Below the pieces are notes generated by a model. That model was given only the letters and a program-made list of their open reading frames with translations. It was not told the origin of the DNA and searched no databases. 64,000 nt of DNA from a bacterium C-53 (lineage in GTDB: Bacteria > Bacillota > Clostridia > Lachnospirales > Lachnospiraceae). Position numbers and translations under genes: made by a program. Location: positions 1 to 64,000 of the forward strand of contig RAZD01000020.1 in the NCBI GenBank assembly GCA_003612525.1, read 5' to 3'. Position 1 is the first letter of the stretch. Each line of letters opens with the position of its first letter. Positions 25,804 to 34,820 of the stretch are shown here, piece after piece.

Positions 25804-26823
25804 ATGCAGATGGAGAGCGGAAGAATCAGAATTGTCGATATTGCCGATGAACTGGGAGTGAGTACAGCTACCGTATCGAATGTTATTCATGGGAAGACAA
25901 AGAAAATATCAGATGAAACGGTGAAACGTGTGCAGCAGCTTTTGGAAGAGAGGCAGTACATTCCGAGTATGGCAGGGATACTTTTGGCACAGAATGATTC
26001 TAAAATTATCGGGGTGGTTATCAATGATCACAAAAAATACGGAGGACATACACTTGAAGATCCGTTTATTGCCGCATCGCTGAACGCACTGGCAAAAGAG
26101 ATAGAGCAGGCGGGAAAATTTCTTATGCTTAAAGTTACTGATAAATGGAATGAAATTCCCAGGTTTGCTTCTATGTGGAATATGGAAGGAATGGTGTTGA
26201 CTGGTTATTGTGAACAGGATTATAAAAAATTAAGAGAACAGATGCATATCCCGTTTGTGGTCTATGATGGATATATGGAAAGTCCCGGGAATCTTGTAAA
26301 TATTGGGGTCAATCATTTTGATGGCGGGGCACAGGCCGGACGTTATCTGAAAAACAGAGGACACAGATCTGTGCTATGTATATCCGATAATGCAGTCTGC
26401 ATGGATATGGAAAGATTTATGGGATTAAAAAGCGAAATTCCCAATGCGAAACTTATGGTTATACCTATGGACCAGGAGGCGCGCACTGCTTTTTATATGG
26501 AACATTCAGGGGAAATAAAAAAATATTCAGCCGTTTTCGCAGTGTCTGATTTTTATGCAATGGATTTTATCCAGTTCCTGAAAAGTATGAGGATCTCTGT
26601 TCCGGAGGATATATCGGTAGTTGGGTTTGATGATGTGAGGGAATGTGAAAAATTTGTACCGGCGCTGACCACAGTAAAACAGGATAACGGCCAGAAGGCA
26701 GCTTTGGCAGTTAAACTGTTGAACCAGTTAAGAAATGGAGATTGTAGGGATAAAAATGTGATGCTTTCCGTAACCCTCATAGAGCGTGACAGTGTGTGTG
26801 ATGCAAAAGTGCACAAAAAATAA
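25804..26823 (+). CDS. LacI-family transcriptional regulator
   Basis: 339 residues from ATG 25804 (TTG 25801 is also possible). The LacI headpiece IRIVDIADELGVSTATVSNVIHGKTKKISDETVKRVQQLLEE is followed by a periplasmic-binding-like ligand domain (GVVINDHKKYGG, VVYDGYMES, ISVVGFDDVRECE, LTTVKQDN). It should bind a sugar-like effector. It lies 103 nt upstream of the AAC(3)-type gene and probably controls it or itself. Confidence 0.9.
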   Translation: MQMESGRIRIVDIADELGVSTATVSNVIHGKTKKISDETVKRVQQLLEERQYIPSMAGILLAQNDSKIIGVVINDHKKYGGHTLEDPFIAASLNALAKEIEQAGKFLMLKVTDKWNEIPRFASMWNMEGMVLTGYCEQDYKKLREQMHIPFVVYDGYMESPGNLVNIGVNHFDGGAQAGRYLKNRGHRSVLCISDNAVCMDMERFMGLKSEIPNAKLMVIPMDQEARTAFYMEHSGEIKKYSAVFAVSDFYAMDFIQFLKSMRISVPEDISVVGFDDVRECEKFVPALTTVKQDNGQKAALAVKLLNQLRNGDCRDKNVMLSVTLIERDSVCDAKVHKK

Positions 26824-26925
26824 GGCTGAATTTTGTCGTGGGTTATGCGTTTAACCTTTGCTATTTGTCATGGTTCATTTTATGATTATCACAACTACTG
26901 TAAAGTGGATTGGAGGAATCATAAA

Positions 26926-27717
26926 ATGGAAAAATGGAAGCTGGTAACCCCGGACGATATTAAGATTGCATTGAAGGACATCGGTGTTCAAAAAGGGCAA
27001 GCTGTTATGGCGCATACATCACTGAGCAGTCTGGGGTATGTGTGTGGTGGAGCACAGTCAGTGATTGAAGCATTGATTGGGAGTGTTGGTGATGAAGGAA
27101 CGGTTATGATGCCGACACAGTCATGGAAGAACTTAGATCCGGCAGCAGGCGTTTACTGGCAGGAACCGGAGGAATGGTGGCCTGTCATACGTGAATATAT
27201 ACCTGCTTATGACAAACGGATTACACCGACAAATACGATGGGCGCCGTATCAGAAATGTTTCGGCAGTGGCCGGGAACACTTAGAAGCGATCACCCGGCA
27301 AGGTCAGTAGCGGCATGGGGACGTTATGCGCAGTATCTGACAGAAAAGCATGACCTGTCTGATATCTTTGGAGACAGTTCACCCATTGGCAGGCTGTATG
27401 AACTTGATGGATATGTTTTACTGGTTGGAGTTGGTTACGACAAGAACACTTCCCTTCATTTGGCAGATGTAAGGGCTGAATATCCAGGCAAGCACACGGT
27501 CATGGAAAGCAGTGTCATACAACTGGACGGACAACGGACATGGAAATCCTACGAGACACTGGCTGTAGACGGAGAAGATTTTCGGGCAATCGGAGAGGCA
27601 TTTGAGCAGACAGGAAAGGTGCGTCATGTATCTTTGGGAAATGGTATCCTTTCCATGATGAGCCAAAGGGAACTGGTAGATTTTGCTGTGGAATGGATAG
27701 GTGAAAACAGAAAATGA
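26926..27717 (+). CDS. Aminoglycoside N(3)-acetyltransferase (AAC(3)) family protein
   Basis: 263 residues from ATG 26926, chosen because GGAGG lies 11 nt upstream; the longer frame from 26833 reads through non-family sequence. Family blocks: MAHTSLSSLGYVCGGAQSVIEALIGSVGDEGTVMMPTQSW, TNTMGAVSEMFRQWPGTLRSDHPARSVAAWG, SPIGRLYELDGYVLLVGVGYDKNTSLHLAD. The family acetylates the 3-amino group of aminoglycosides with acetyl-CoA, but many relatives do not give resistance (some are YokD-like), so the substrate is open. Confidence 0.88.
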   Translation: MEKWKLVTPDDIKIALKDIGVQKGQAVMAHTSLSSLGYVCGGAQSVIEALIGSVGDEGTVMMPTQSWKNLDPAAGVYWQEPEEWWPVIREYIPAYDKRITPTNTMGAVSEMFRQWPGTLRSDHPARSVAAWGRYAQYLTEKHDLSDIFGDSSPIGRLYELDGYVLLVGVGYDKNTSLHLADVRAEYPGKHTVMESSVIQLDGQRTWKSYETLAVDGEDFRAIGEAFEQTGKVRHVSLGNGILSMMSQRELVDFAVEWIGENRK

Positions 27718-27751
27718 TGGAGGGGAGGAAAGTTTGCATCCATTTTTTCGG

Positions 27752-28157
27752 TGTACCTCAGATGCGCCGGTGCAGCAGAGGTACCGTTATCGGGCTGTAT
27801 ACTTACAGTTCTGTTCTTTTTCCTTTTGCATCGGAAAAATTTATGGAAAATCCCATTTGAGATTAGAATGGACAAAGTTCATATGAAACAGTATCTGGTC
27901 ATTTTATTGCCGCTGCTTGCGTGTGAATTTTTTGGAGTCTTGGCGAAAATGTATATGCATCCATACATGGACATGTGGGAACGAAAGCCTTTACCGCCAT
28001 GACATTGACGAATCCTCTTCATACGCTGGTTATGGGAGCGTTAAGCGGTGTATCGCAGGCAGCCGGAGTGATGATAGGAAAGAGGCTGGGCGCGGATGAT
28101 GCTAGGAGCGCTTACCAGGACTTGTCTTGTCTGTGGAAGAGTGCATACGCATGGTAA
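27752..28157 (+). pseudogene. MATE-family efflux transporter fragment
   Basis: Split over two frames: a hydrophobic segment (CILTVLFFFLLHRKNLWKIPF...MKQYLVILLPLLACEFF), then in another frame FTAMTLTNPLHTLVMGALSGVSQAAGVMIGKRLGADDARSAYQD, which is characteristic of MATE exporters. Both ends are missing. Confidence 0.7.
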
Positions 28158-28250
28158 TTTCTTTGATTCTCTTCAGAAAAAAGAAATGGATGCAGACATT
28201 ATGTATATAAAAATGAAAGAGAGCGTAAAAGAAGAATGGAGGGTGTCGGG

Positions 28251-28937
28251 ATGAAAAAAATTTTTCTGGTTGAAGATGATAAGACAATTTCTAAGAATCT
28301 AATGCTTCTGCTCAGGTCAGAAGGGTTTGCAGTCAGTCATGCTTCCACACAAAGAGAAGCAGTCGATATGCTTGCAGAGAGCAAATTTGATATGGCGCTG
28401 GTAGATATTTCGCTGCCTGACGGGAATGGTTTCGCTGTATGTACAGAAATCAAACAGATGCAGAACATTCCGGTTATCTTTTTAACAGCATCCGGTGATG
28501 AAGCAAGTGTTGTTACGGGGTTGAATATGGGGGCGGATGATTACATCACAAAACCATTCAGGCCACGGGAACTGATCGCAAGAATTGGGGCGGCACTGCG
28601 CAAAGCGGATTGTGTGTCTGCCGGGTTTGACAGGAACGGGCTTTCTGTAGATACCGTCAGCGGCATTGTAAAAAAGGATGGAAAAGAGGTCTTTCTCTCC
28701 GCGCTGGAATATCGTCTGTTGCTGATATTTATTAATAACCCTAAAAATATTATTACGAGGGACAGACTGTTGGATGAGCTCTGGGATGCCGCAGGAGAGT
28801 TTGTAAATAATAATACTTTAACCGTTTATATTAAGAGGTTGCGGGAAAAAATCGAAGACGATCCTTCCAGACCGCAGGTGATTCTTACTGTTCATGGCAC
28901 AGGCTACCGGCTGGGAGGAAATTATGCTTCGGAATAA
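28251..28937 (+). CDS. OmpR-family response regulator (BceR-like)
   Basis: 228 residues from ATG 28251 (GGAGGG upstream). The receiver has the acidic pair EDD, phospho-acceptor Asp52 (LVDISLPDGNG) and a conserved Lys (TKPFRPREL). The C-terminal winged helix ends LTVHGTGYRLGG. It pairs with the kinase gene that overlaps by 14 nt. A dyad downstream at 29931 is its probable target. Confidence 0.9.
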   Translation: MKKIFLVEDDKTISKNLMLLLRSEGFAVSHASTQREAVDMLAESKFDMALVDISLPDGNGFAVCTEIKQMQNIPVIFLTASGDEASVVTGLNMGADDYITKPFRPRELIARIGAALRKADCVSAGFDRNGLSVDTVSGIVKKDGKEVFLSALEYRLLLIFINNPKNIITRDRLLDELWDAAGEFVNNNTLTVYIKRLREKIEDDPSRPQVILTVHGTGYRLGGNYASE

Positions 28938-29913
28938 AGAAATCAGGCAGATTGCCGTATTATTTTTTGCAATCGTTTGTATGGCAGTAACGATAGGATT
29001 TAAAATCAGTATAATGGCAGGCGTGCTGGAAGTTCTCTCGTCTGCCCTGCTGGGAGGCGTATTTTATGCGTTCACAAAGGCACGTTATAAGAAGATTGCA
29101 CAGCTATCCGAGCAGATCGATATGGTGCTGCATAATTCCGAACATTTATATATCAGTGAAGCGGAGGAAGGTGAACTTTCTATTTTACAGAGCGAGATTG
29201 TGAAAATGACTCTGCGCATTCGGGAGCAGAACGATGAGCTAAGAAGAGAAAAAAAGCATCTTGCAGATTCCCTTGCAGATATTTCACACCAGCTTCGCAC
29301 TCCGCTTACATCCGTGAATATTATTTTGTCATTATTAGAAAATGATACAGAGAAAAAAGAACAAAAAGCATTAATAAGGGAAGCGGCAGGATTGTTTGAG
29401 CAGATGGATTTTTTGCTTGCGTCCCTGCTAAAGTTATCCCGTCTGGATGCCGGAATTGTGGTTTTCAAAAAGGAACGAATAAATGTAGGCGAATTAGTAT
29501 CCGATTCACTTCGTCCTTTTCTGATCTCAATGGAACTGCATAATATTCAGATACAGGCTGACATACCGGAGGAAATCAAAATTTCAGGTGATTTCAGGTG
29601 GCTTTCAGAAGCATTTCAAAATATTATTAAAAACAGTATAGAGAGTGTAGGTGACAATGGAGAAATCAAAATCATCTGTACGGAGAATCCATTGTTTACG
29701 GAGGTTACAATCCACGATGACGGGCCGGGATTTGAAAAGGAGGATTTACCGCATTTATTTGAACGTTTCTATCGGGGGAAAGATACGGATGCTACGGGGT
29801 ATGGAATCGGACTTGCCCTTTGCAGAAACATTATCATGCGGCAGGGAGGAACTATCTTTGCTCAAAACAATCCGCAGGGAGGGGCCGAATTTTCCGTCCG
29901 CTTTCTGAAGTGA
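28924..29913 (+). CDS. BceS-like sensor histidine kinase
   Basis: 329 residues from ATG 28924. Two N-terminal helices (about 9-50) with almost no extracellular loop, the intramembrane-sensing design of BceS kinases. Phospho-acceptor His122 is in ISHQLRTPLT. Catalytic domain with N-box FQNIIKNSIESV, DDGPGFEKED, FERFYRG and GYGIGLAL. Such kinases take their signal from a partner ABC transporter, which here is truncated. Confidence 0.9.
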   Translation: MLRNKEIRQIAVLFFAIVCMAVTIGFKISIMAGVLEVLSSALLGGVFYAFTKARYKKIAQLSEQIDMVLHNSEHLYISEAEEGELSILQSEIVKMTLRIREQNDELRREKKHLADSLADISHQLRTPLTSVNIILSLLENDTEKKEQKALIREAAGLFEQMDFLLASLLKLSRLDAGIVVFKKERINVGELVSDSLRPFLISMELHNIQIQADIPEEIKISGDFRWLSEAFQNIIKNSIESVGDNGEIKIICTENPLFTEVTIHDDGPGFEKEDLPHLFERFYRGKDTDATGYGIGLALCRNIIMRQGGTIFAQNNPQGGAEFSVRFLK

Positions 29914-29930
29914 CATATTTCTGATGGAAA

Positions 29931-29948
29931 TGTGACGAATCCGTCACA
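29931..29948 (+). promoter_or_regulatory. BceR-type operator
   Basis: TGTGACG-aatc-CGTCACA is a perfect 7-4-7 inverted repeat, the spacing used by BceR-like regulators. A further GTCACAG half-site follows at about 29954. It lies upstream of the ABC ATPase gene. Confidence 0.65.
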
Positions 29949-30054
29949 AAAAAGTCACAGAAAAGTAAGTTCAAAATCCTATGATATGGGTAAAGCACAG
30001 ATGAAACAACAGATAAGTCATCTGTTGGCAGAAAGATTCAAGGAGGCTCATAGA

Positions 30055-30348
30055 ATGGAATTTTTGAAAATTGTGGACTTATGTAAAGTCTATGGTAAAG
30101 ATGAAAATATGGTCACGGCATTAGACCATGTTTCCCTGAATATTGAAAAGGGAGATTTTACTGCCATTATTGGTACTTCCGGTTCAGGGAAATCTACCCT
30201 GCTCCATGCGATTGTGAATTGCACCCCAAATATTGGACATGAGAAAAAAATCATGTATAATATTCGGAGGTGCATATTTTGTATTAAAATGGTTGATTAT
30301 CTCAAAAAAGCCTTGATTTACGGGCATACACGCAGGATTTCAAGCTGA
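30055..30348 (+). pseudogene. BceA-like ABC ATPase gene cut off after Walker A
   Basis: ATG 30055 follows AAGGAGG. Codons 1-50 are a normal BceA start (MEFLKIVDLCKVYGKDENMVTALDHVSLNIEKGDFTAIIGTSGSGKSTLLHAI). Afterwards the frame runs into unrelated sequence. The rest of the ATPase and the permease are absent, so the BceRS system has lost its transporter. The break marks an insertion boundary. Confidence 0.8.
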
Positions 30349-30390
30349 ATTTACTACTAATTTACTACTTTTGAGGGAAAGAGCCTTGAT
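30208..30390. other. Left junction of the mobile element
   Basis: The BceA match ends near 30208. Next comes TTGCACCCCAAATATTGGACA, resembling an IS3-family terminal repeat. Then AAAAAAGCCTTGATTTA (30304-30320) is identical to 53835-53851, and AATTTACTACT is repeated twice. The exact element end cannot be fixed from this sequence alone. Confidence 0.5.
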
Positions 30391-30478
30391 ATGCGCCTAC
30401 CCCCTGCGAGTACAGAAAGCCCAAAGACCACAGCACACCAGCATTGAAAAATAAATGAAAACTGAATGCGACGCAAAC

Positions 30479-30528
30479 GCGGCGTTTCTCTATCCCATAA
30501 CAGGGAGAACAGGAACGCCGCTTTTTTT
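30479..30528 (+). terminator. Hairpin terminator before the element's first gene
   Basis: GCGGCGTT (30479-30486) pairs with AACGCCGC (30514-30521), followed by seven Ts. It insulates the element from host transcription or attenuates the first operon. Confidence 0.65.
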
Positions 30529-30556
30529 ATGCCCTCATGTTACGCATTAGGGGCAG

Positions 30557-30653
30557 AAAGAGCCTTGCTACAAGCGGCTTTGCGGGCGCATTTTTGCCGG
30601 GGACAGGGATTTATACCTAAACCCGGCAAATCGCCGTTCTATTGCGTAACAAA
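30557..30653 (+). repeat. Element direct repeat, left copy
   Basis: About 97 bp matching 53833-53931: a GCCTTG...GCGGCTTT opening, GGGATTTATACCT, then the identical GCCGTTCTATTGCGTAACAAA (30633-30653). It lies directly before the replication-initiator-like gene. Confidence 0.7.
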
Positions 30654-30679
30654 TCCACAACCAAAGGAGTGATGAAGCT

Positions 30680-31678
30680 ATGGCAGTTTTCCGAGTGGAA
30701 CGCAACAAGGGCTATACCGTTATGAGCAACCACCACTTACGCAATAAAGAGCTGTCCTTAAAGGCAAAGGGGCTTTTATCTCAAATGCTGTCACTTCCCG
30801 AAGATTGGGACTATACCCTTGCGGGGCTGTCACAGATCAACCGGGAAAGTATCGACGCGATTCGCACCGCCGTATGGGAGCTTGAAAAAGCCGGATATAT
30901 TAAACGGCGGCAGGGGCGCGACGAGAAAGGCAAAATGACCGCCATTGAATACACCATTTACGAGCAGCCCCAGCCGCCGGAGGACACCCCGCCGGGATTG
31001 GATAAACCGATATTGGAAAATCCAACACCGGGCAATCCGATATTGGAAAATCCGACACCGGGTTATCCGACGACGGAAAATCCAATGCAATTAAATAAAG
31101 ATATACAAAAGACTGACTTACCAAAAAAAGAAAAAATAATTACTGATCCACAAAGTACCGATTCCATTCCTATCCTTTCCCCTAACCCCTCACCTTGCAG
31201 GGAAGCGGCTACGCCGCCGGAACGGAAACGAAAGGAAACGGACGCACAGACAGCTTTTGAGATTTACCGGGAGATCATCAAGGACAATATCAGCTATGAC
31301 ATTCTCATGCAGGATATGAAGTTTGACGGGGACAGGCTGAATGAGATTGTAGACCTTATGCTTGAAACCGTATGCACCCGGAGAAAGACAATCCGTGTTG
31401 CCGGGGACGACTACCCCGCCGAGCTGGTAAAAGCAAAGTTTATGAAGCTGGACGGTGATCATATCCGCTTTGTGCTGGACTGTATGCGGGAGAACACCAC
31501 CAAAATCCGCAATATCAAGCAATATCTGAAAGCAGCCCTTTTCAATGCCCCGTCCACGATTGGGAACTATTACACGTCCCTTGTATCTCACGACATGGCA
31601 AGCGGCGCACTGTCACCGAAGAAGCCACAGTACGGCGACCCAGACTATTATTCATGCAACGAGGGCGAAAGCCTTTAA
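30680..31678 (+). CDS. Replication initiator/replisome organizer-like protein (DUF6017-type C-terminus)
   Basis: 332 residues. The N-terminal winged helix (FRVERNKGYTVMSNHHLRNKELSLKAKGLLSQMLSLPEDWDYT...AVWELEKAGYI) is typical of element and phage replication initiators. A Pro/Asn-rich linker (about 100-160) contains short imperfect repeats around ENPTPG. The C-terminal domain (TAFEIYREIIKDNISYDIL...IKQYLKAALFNAP) is the part usually labelled DUF6017. First gene of the conjugation block. AAGGAG precedes the ATG. Confidence 0.8.
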   Translation: MAVFRVERNKGYTVMSNHHLRNKELSLKAKGLLSQMLSLPEDWDYTLAGLSQINRESIDAIRTAVWELEKAGYIKRRQGRDEKGKMTAIEYTIYEQPQPPEDTPPGLDKPILENPTPGNPILENPTPGYPTTENPMQLNKDIQKTDLPKKEKIITDPQSTDSIPILSPNPSPCREAATPPERKRKETDAQTAFEIYREIIKDNISYDILMQDMKFDGDRLNEIVDLMLETVCTRRKTIRVAGDDYPAELVKAKFMKLDGDHIRFVLDCMRENTTKIRNIKQYLKAALFNAPSTIGNYYTSLVSHDMASGALSPKKPQYGDPDYYSCNEGESL

Positions 31679-31709
31679 CTACCACAAACCACAAAAGGAG
31701 GATTTTATT

Positions 31710-31937
31710 ATGGCACAGAAAATGACGGGAGCATTGGTATTTGACGAGCGCACAGACCGCTATGATATTCGCTTTGACCTTGCCAGCTACTACGGCGGGC
31801 TGCATTGCGGGGATTGTTTCGACGTGTTCACACGCGGCAAATGGAAGCCGACCCGCATTGAAATGAACATGGCGCAGGAATGGTACTTGGTAGGTATCAG
31901 AGCCGACGACCTTAACGGGCTGCGGGTGCGTATCTGA
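31710..31937 (+). CDS. DUF5348-type small protein
   Basis: 75 residues from ATG 31710 (AGGAGG upstream): MTGALVFDERTDRYDIRFDLASYYGGLHCGDCFDVFTRGKWKPTRIEM...WYLVGI. A short beta-rich protein found in Tn1549-like elements; function unknown. Confidence 0.8.
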   Translation: MAQKMTGALVFDERTDRYDIRFDLASYYGGLHCGDCFDVFTRGKWKPTRIEMNMAQEWYLVGIRADDLNGLRVRI

Positions 31938-31978
31938 CCGCCGCCCCTTAAACTGACGCGAAAGGAGGACGCGACCCC

Positions 31979-32455
31979 ATGCAGGACGAAATCAACGAAA
32001 AAACCGTTGCCCTATATATCAAGACCGGGAAGCTGACCGCCGAAGTGCTGCAAAAGGCTATGAAAGCCGTACTCACGCAGACAAAGAAACAGATCGGCAA
32101 GCAGCCCCACGGGAAACAGACCCTAAAACAGCTTATGAAGCAGAACACGGGCGTTTCCAACATTGAGATCACAAAAGACAATATCAAGGCGTTTCAGAGT
32201 ACCGCGAAAAAGTACGGGATCGACTTTGCGCTGAAAAAGGACGCGACGGAAACCCCGCCCCGCTACCTTGTATTCTTCAAGGGCAGGGACGCGGACGCGC
32301 TGACCGCCGCTTTCAAGGAGTTTTCCGCAAAGAAGCTGACGCAGGACAAAAAGCCCTCTATCCGAAAGGCATTAGCGGCTTTCCGGGAAAAGGCAAAGGA
32401 GCTGAACGCCAGCCGCCAGCAGACCAAACACAAGGACAGGGAGGTATCGCTATGA
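31979..32455 (+). CDS. pcfB: PcfB-family protein (DUF3801)
   Basis: 158 residues: EKTVALYIKTGKLTAEVLQKAMKAVL...KQLMKQ, ITKDNIKAFQSTAKKYGIDFALKKD. PcfB is a relaxosome or coupling accessory in conjugative elements and commonly sits before VirD4, as here (4-nt overlap). The tail KKPSIRKALAAFREKAKE resembles the C-termini of the 2017-aa and 317-aa proteins downstream. Confidence 0.85.
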   Translation: MQDEINEKTVALYIKTGKLTAEVLQKAMKAVLTQTKKQIGKQPHGKQTLKQLMKQNTGVSNIEITKDNIKAFQSTAKKYGIDFALKKDATETPPRYLVFFKGRDADALTAAFKEFSAKKLTQDKKPSIRKALAAFREKAKELNASRQQTKHKDREVSL

Positions 32456-34254
32456 AGCCGGAGATTAAAAAGCTGCTTATCCTAAATGCCCCCTATCTGC
32501 TCTTTGTGTACCTGTTTGACAAAGTAGGCGCGGCTGTCCGGCTGTCCCCCGGCGCAGACATGAGCGCAAAGATTTTACATCTTGGGGAGGGCTTCACCGC
32601 CGCCTTTGCTTCCGCTGCCCCCAGCTTCCACCCCATTGACTTACTGATTGGCATTGCCGGGGCGGTGGTTATCCGGCTTGCGGTGTATGTAAAAGGCAAA
32701 AACGCAAAGAAATACCGCAAAGGCATTGAGTACGGCTCTGCACGTTGGGGAACGGCAGAGGATATAAAGCCGTACATAGACCCTGTATTTGAAAACAATA
32801 TCCCGCTTACACAGACGGAACGGCTCACCATGAACAGCCGCCCGAAGCAGCCGAAATACGCGAGGAACAAAAACATTCTTGTGATCGGCGGTTCCGGCAG
32901 CGGCAAGACCCGCTTTTTCGTTAAACCGTCGCTTATGCAATGTTCATCAAAAGATTTTCCGACTTCGTATATCGTCACTGATCCGAAAGGCACACTGATT
33001 TTAGAAACCGGGAAAATGTTACAGCGGTACGGGTATCGGATAAAAGCACTGAATACGATTAACTTCAAAAAATCCATGAAATACAACCCCTTTGCTTATC
33101 TGCGGAGTGAAAAGGATATTTTGAAGCTGGTAAATACCATAATCGCAAACACGAAAGGCGACGGGGAGAAATCCGGGGAGGATTTTTGGGTGAAGTCGGA
33201 ACGGCTTTTTTACTGCGCCTTAATCGGCTATATCCACTATGAAGCCCCGGAGGAAGAAAAGAATTTTACCACGCTGCTTGAAATGATAAACGCCAGCGAA
33301 GCCCGCGAGGACGACCCGGAATTTCAAAGCCCGGTTGACCTCATGTTTGAACGGCTGGAAGAAAAAGACCCGGAGCATTTCGCTGTCCGGCAGTATAAAA
33401 AATTCCTGCTATCGGCGGGCAAGACGCGAAGCTCTATCCTCATTTCCTGCGGCGCAAGGTTAGCCCCCTTTGACATTAAGGAGCTGCGGGAGCTTATGGA
33501 AACGGACGAAATGGAGCTTGACACGCTGGGGGATCGAAAGACCGCCCTTTTCGTCATTATCAGCGATACCGACGACACATTTAACTTTGTCGTGAGCATA
33601 CTCTACACCCAGCTATTCAACCTCTTATGCGACAAGGCAGATGATGAATACGGCGGGCGGCTTCCCGTCCATGTACGGTGCTTACTTGATGAATTTGCAA
33701 ATATCGGGCAGATACCGAAGTTTGAAAAGCTCATTGCCACCATAAGGAGCCGGGAAATATCCGCGTCAATCATTCTGCAATCACAGAGCCAGCTAAAAGC
33801 CATTTACAAGGACAACGCGGACACGATCATAGGGAATTGCGACACCACCCTTTTTCTTGGCGGCAAGGAGAAATCCACGCTAAAGGAAATGTCGGAGCTT
33901 TTAGGCAAGGAAACCATAGACAGCTTCAACACGTCCGAAACGAGGGGACGGGAGCTTTCCCACGGACTGAATTATCAGAAATTGGGAAAGGAGCTTATGA
34001 CGCAGGACGAGATCGCGGTCATGGACGGAGGGAAATGTATCTTACAGGTACGCGGGGTACGCCCCTTTTTCAGTGATAAATTCGACATTACAAAGCACCC
34101 GAAATACAAGTACCTCTCTGATTATGACAAGAAAAACGCCTTTGACATGGAGAAGTACATCAAACGCCGCCCCGCTATCGTGAAGCCGGACGAGGAATTT
34201 GATTTTTACGAAATCGACGGGGCAGATTTACAGGAGGACGCAGACAGTGAATAA
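32452..34254 (+). CDS. virD4: VirD4/TraG-type coupling protein
   Basis: 600 residues. N-terminal membrane segments (about 10-80) precede the ATPase: Walker A GGSGSGKTRF (about 144), DPKGTL, Walker B LLDEFANIG (about 412), and IILQSQSQLKAIY. This hexameric ATPase brings the relaxase-DNA complex to the secretion channel at the inner membrane. Confidence 0.95.
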   Translation: MKPEIKKLLILNAPYLLFVYLFDKVGAAVRLSPGADMSAKILHLGEGFTAAFASAAPSFHPIDLLIGIAGAVVIRLAVYVKGKNAKKYRKGIEYGSARWGTAEDIKPYIDPVFENNIPLTQTERLTMNSRPKQPKYARNKNILVIGGSGSGKTRFFVKPSLMQCSSKDFPTSYIVTDPKGTLILETGKMLQRYGYRIKALNTINFKKSMKYNPFAYLRSEKDILKLVNTIIANTKGDGEKSGEDFWVKSERLFYCALIGYIHYEAPEEEKNFTTLLEMINASEAREDDPEFQSPVDLMFERLEEKDPEHFAVRQYKKFLLSAGKTRSSILISCGARLAPFDIKELRELMETDEMELDTLGDRKTALFVIISDTDDTFNFVVSILYTQLFNLLCDKADDEYGGRLPVHVRCLLDEFANIGQIPKFEKLIATIRSREISASIILQSQSQLKAIYKDNADTIIGNCDTTLFLGGKEKSTLKEMSELLGKETIDSFNTSETRGRELSHGLNYQKLGKELMTQDEIAVMDGGKCILQVRGVRPFFSDKFDITKHPKYKYLSDYDKKNAFDMEKYIKRRPAIVKPDEEFDFYEIDGADLQEDADSE

Positions 34255-34456
34255 GCGTATCAGAAAGAAACGGGAACAACGGCAGACAGCACAGGCAGTC
34301 CGGCAGCTTACCGCCTGTTACCGCCAGTGGGAACAGGAACGCGAAGAAAAATACAGGCGGCTTGAAGCAAAATACGGGATTGCCCTTGAAACAGACCCGC
34401 AACACCCCTTTGGGCTTCCGCTTGTCCGCTTCCCCACCGGGGAGGTAACAGCTTAA
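34247..34456 (+). CDS. Small hypothetical protein (69 aa)
   Basis: GTG start overlapping the virD4 stop, AGGAGG 9 nt upstream. Very basic, helical N-terminus (MNKRIRKKREQRQTAQAVRQLTACYRQWEQEREEKYRRLEAKYG). It shares MNKRIRKK and the Tyr/Trp/Glu-rich pattern with the 60-aa protein at 34616, so the two are probably paralogues. Function unknown. Confidence 0.65.
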   Translation: MNKRIRKKREQRQTAQAVRQLTACYRQWEQEREEKYRRLEAKYGIALETDPQHPFGLPLVRFPTGEVTA

Positions 34457-34623
34457 TGAGTAGACACCCCGGCACAGACAAACGGCGGTTTACGGTGCTT
34501 GTCAACCCGAAAATCCGGGAGGGACAGCGGCGGCAAGCTGCCTTACGGAAATTTATCAAGGATTGTGAACGGCTTTACGAAAAAAACCGGGCGCACAGAC
34601 AGGAGGACACAGGCAATGAATAA
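34456..34623 (+). CDS. Small hypothetical protein (55 aa)
   Basis: MSRHPGTDKRRFTVLVNPKIREGQRRQAALRKFIKDCERLYEKNRAHRQEDTGNE. ATG 34456 overlaps the previous stop, and GGGGAGG lies upstream. A small basic protein within an unbroken chain of overlapping genes, likely real. Confidence 0.6.
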   Translation: MSRHPGTDKRRFTVLVNPKIREGQRRQAALRKFIKDCERLYEKNRAHRQEDTGNE

Positions 34624-34798
34624 GCGGATCAGAAAGAAAAAACAAAAGCAGCTTGAAAAATGTCTGCTGGACTTGGCGACCGCTATTGACGCCGGAATAC
34701 AGGAGTATTGGCGATGGCGGGAAGCCATGCAGCGACGCTATGCACAGCTTTACGCGGAGGAATTTGCCCGCCGTATGGGGCTTACCCCGAAACAGTGA
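34616..34798 (+). CDS. Small hypothetical protein (60 aa)
   Basis: ATG 34616 overlaps the previous stop; AGGAGG lies upstream. MNKRIRKKKQKQLEKCLLDLATAIDAGIQEYWRWREAMQRRYAQLYAEEFARRMGL: a basic head and an amphipathic helix, similar in plan to the 34247 protein. Confidence 0.6.
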   Translation: MNKRIRKKKQKQLEKCLLDLATAIDAGIQEYWRWREAMQRRYAQLYAEEFARRMGLTPKQ

Positions 34799-34820
34799 CA
34801 GGGCTGAAAGGACTTGCGGC

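Noticed and set aside
30211-30240. A complete IS3-family element at the left junction
   Set aside because: Only a terminus-like sequence is present; no transposase frame follows.
31000-31090. ENPTPG repeats in the replication protein considered as a separate repeat element
   Set aside because: They are in-frame and form a Pro-rich linker between two domains, a common protein feature.
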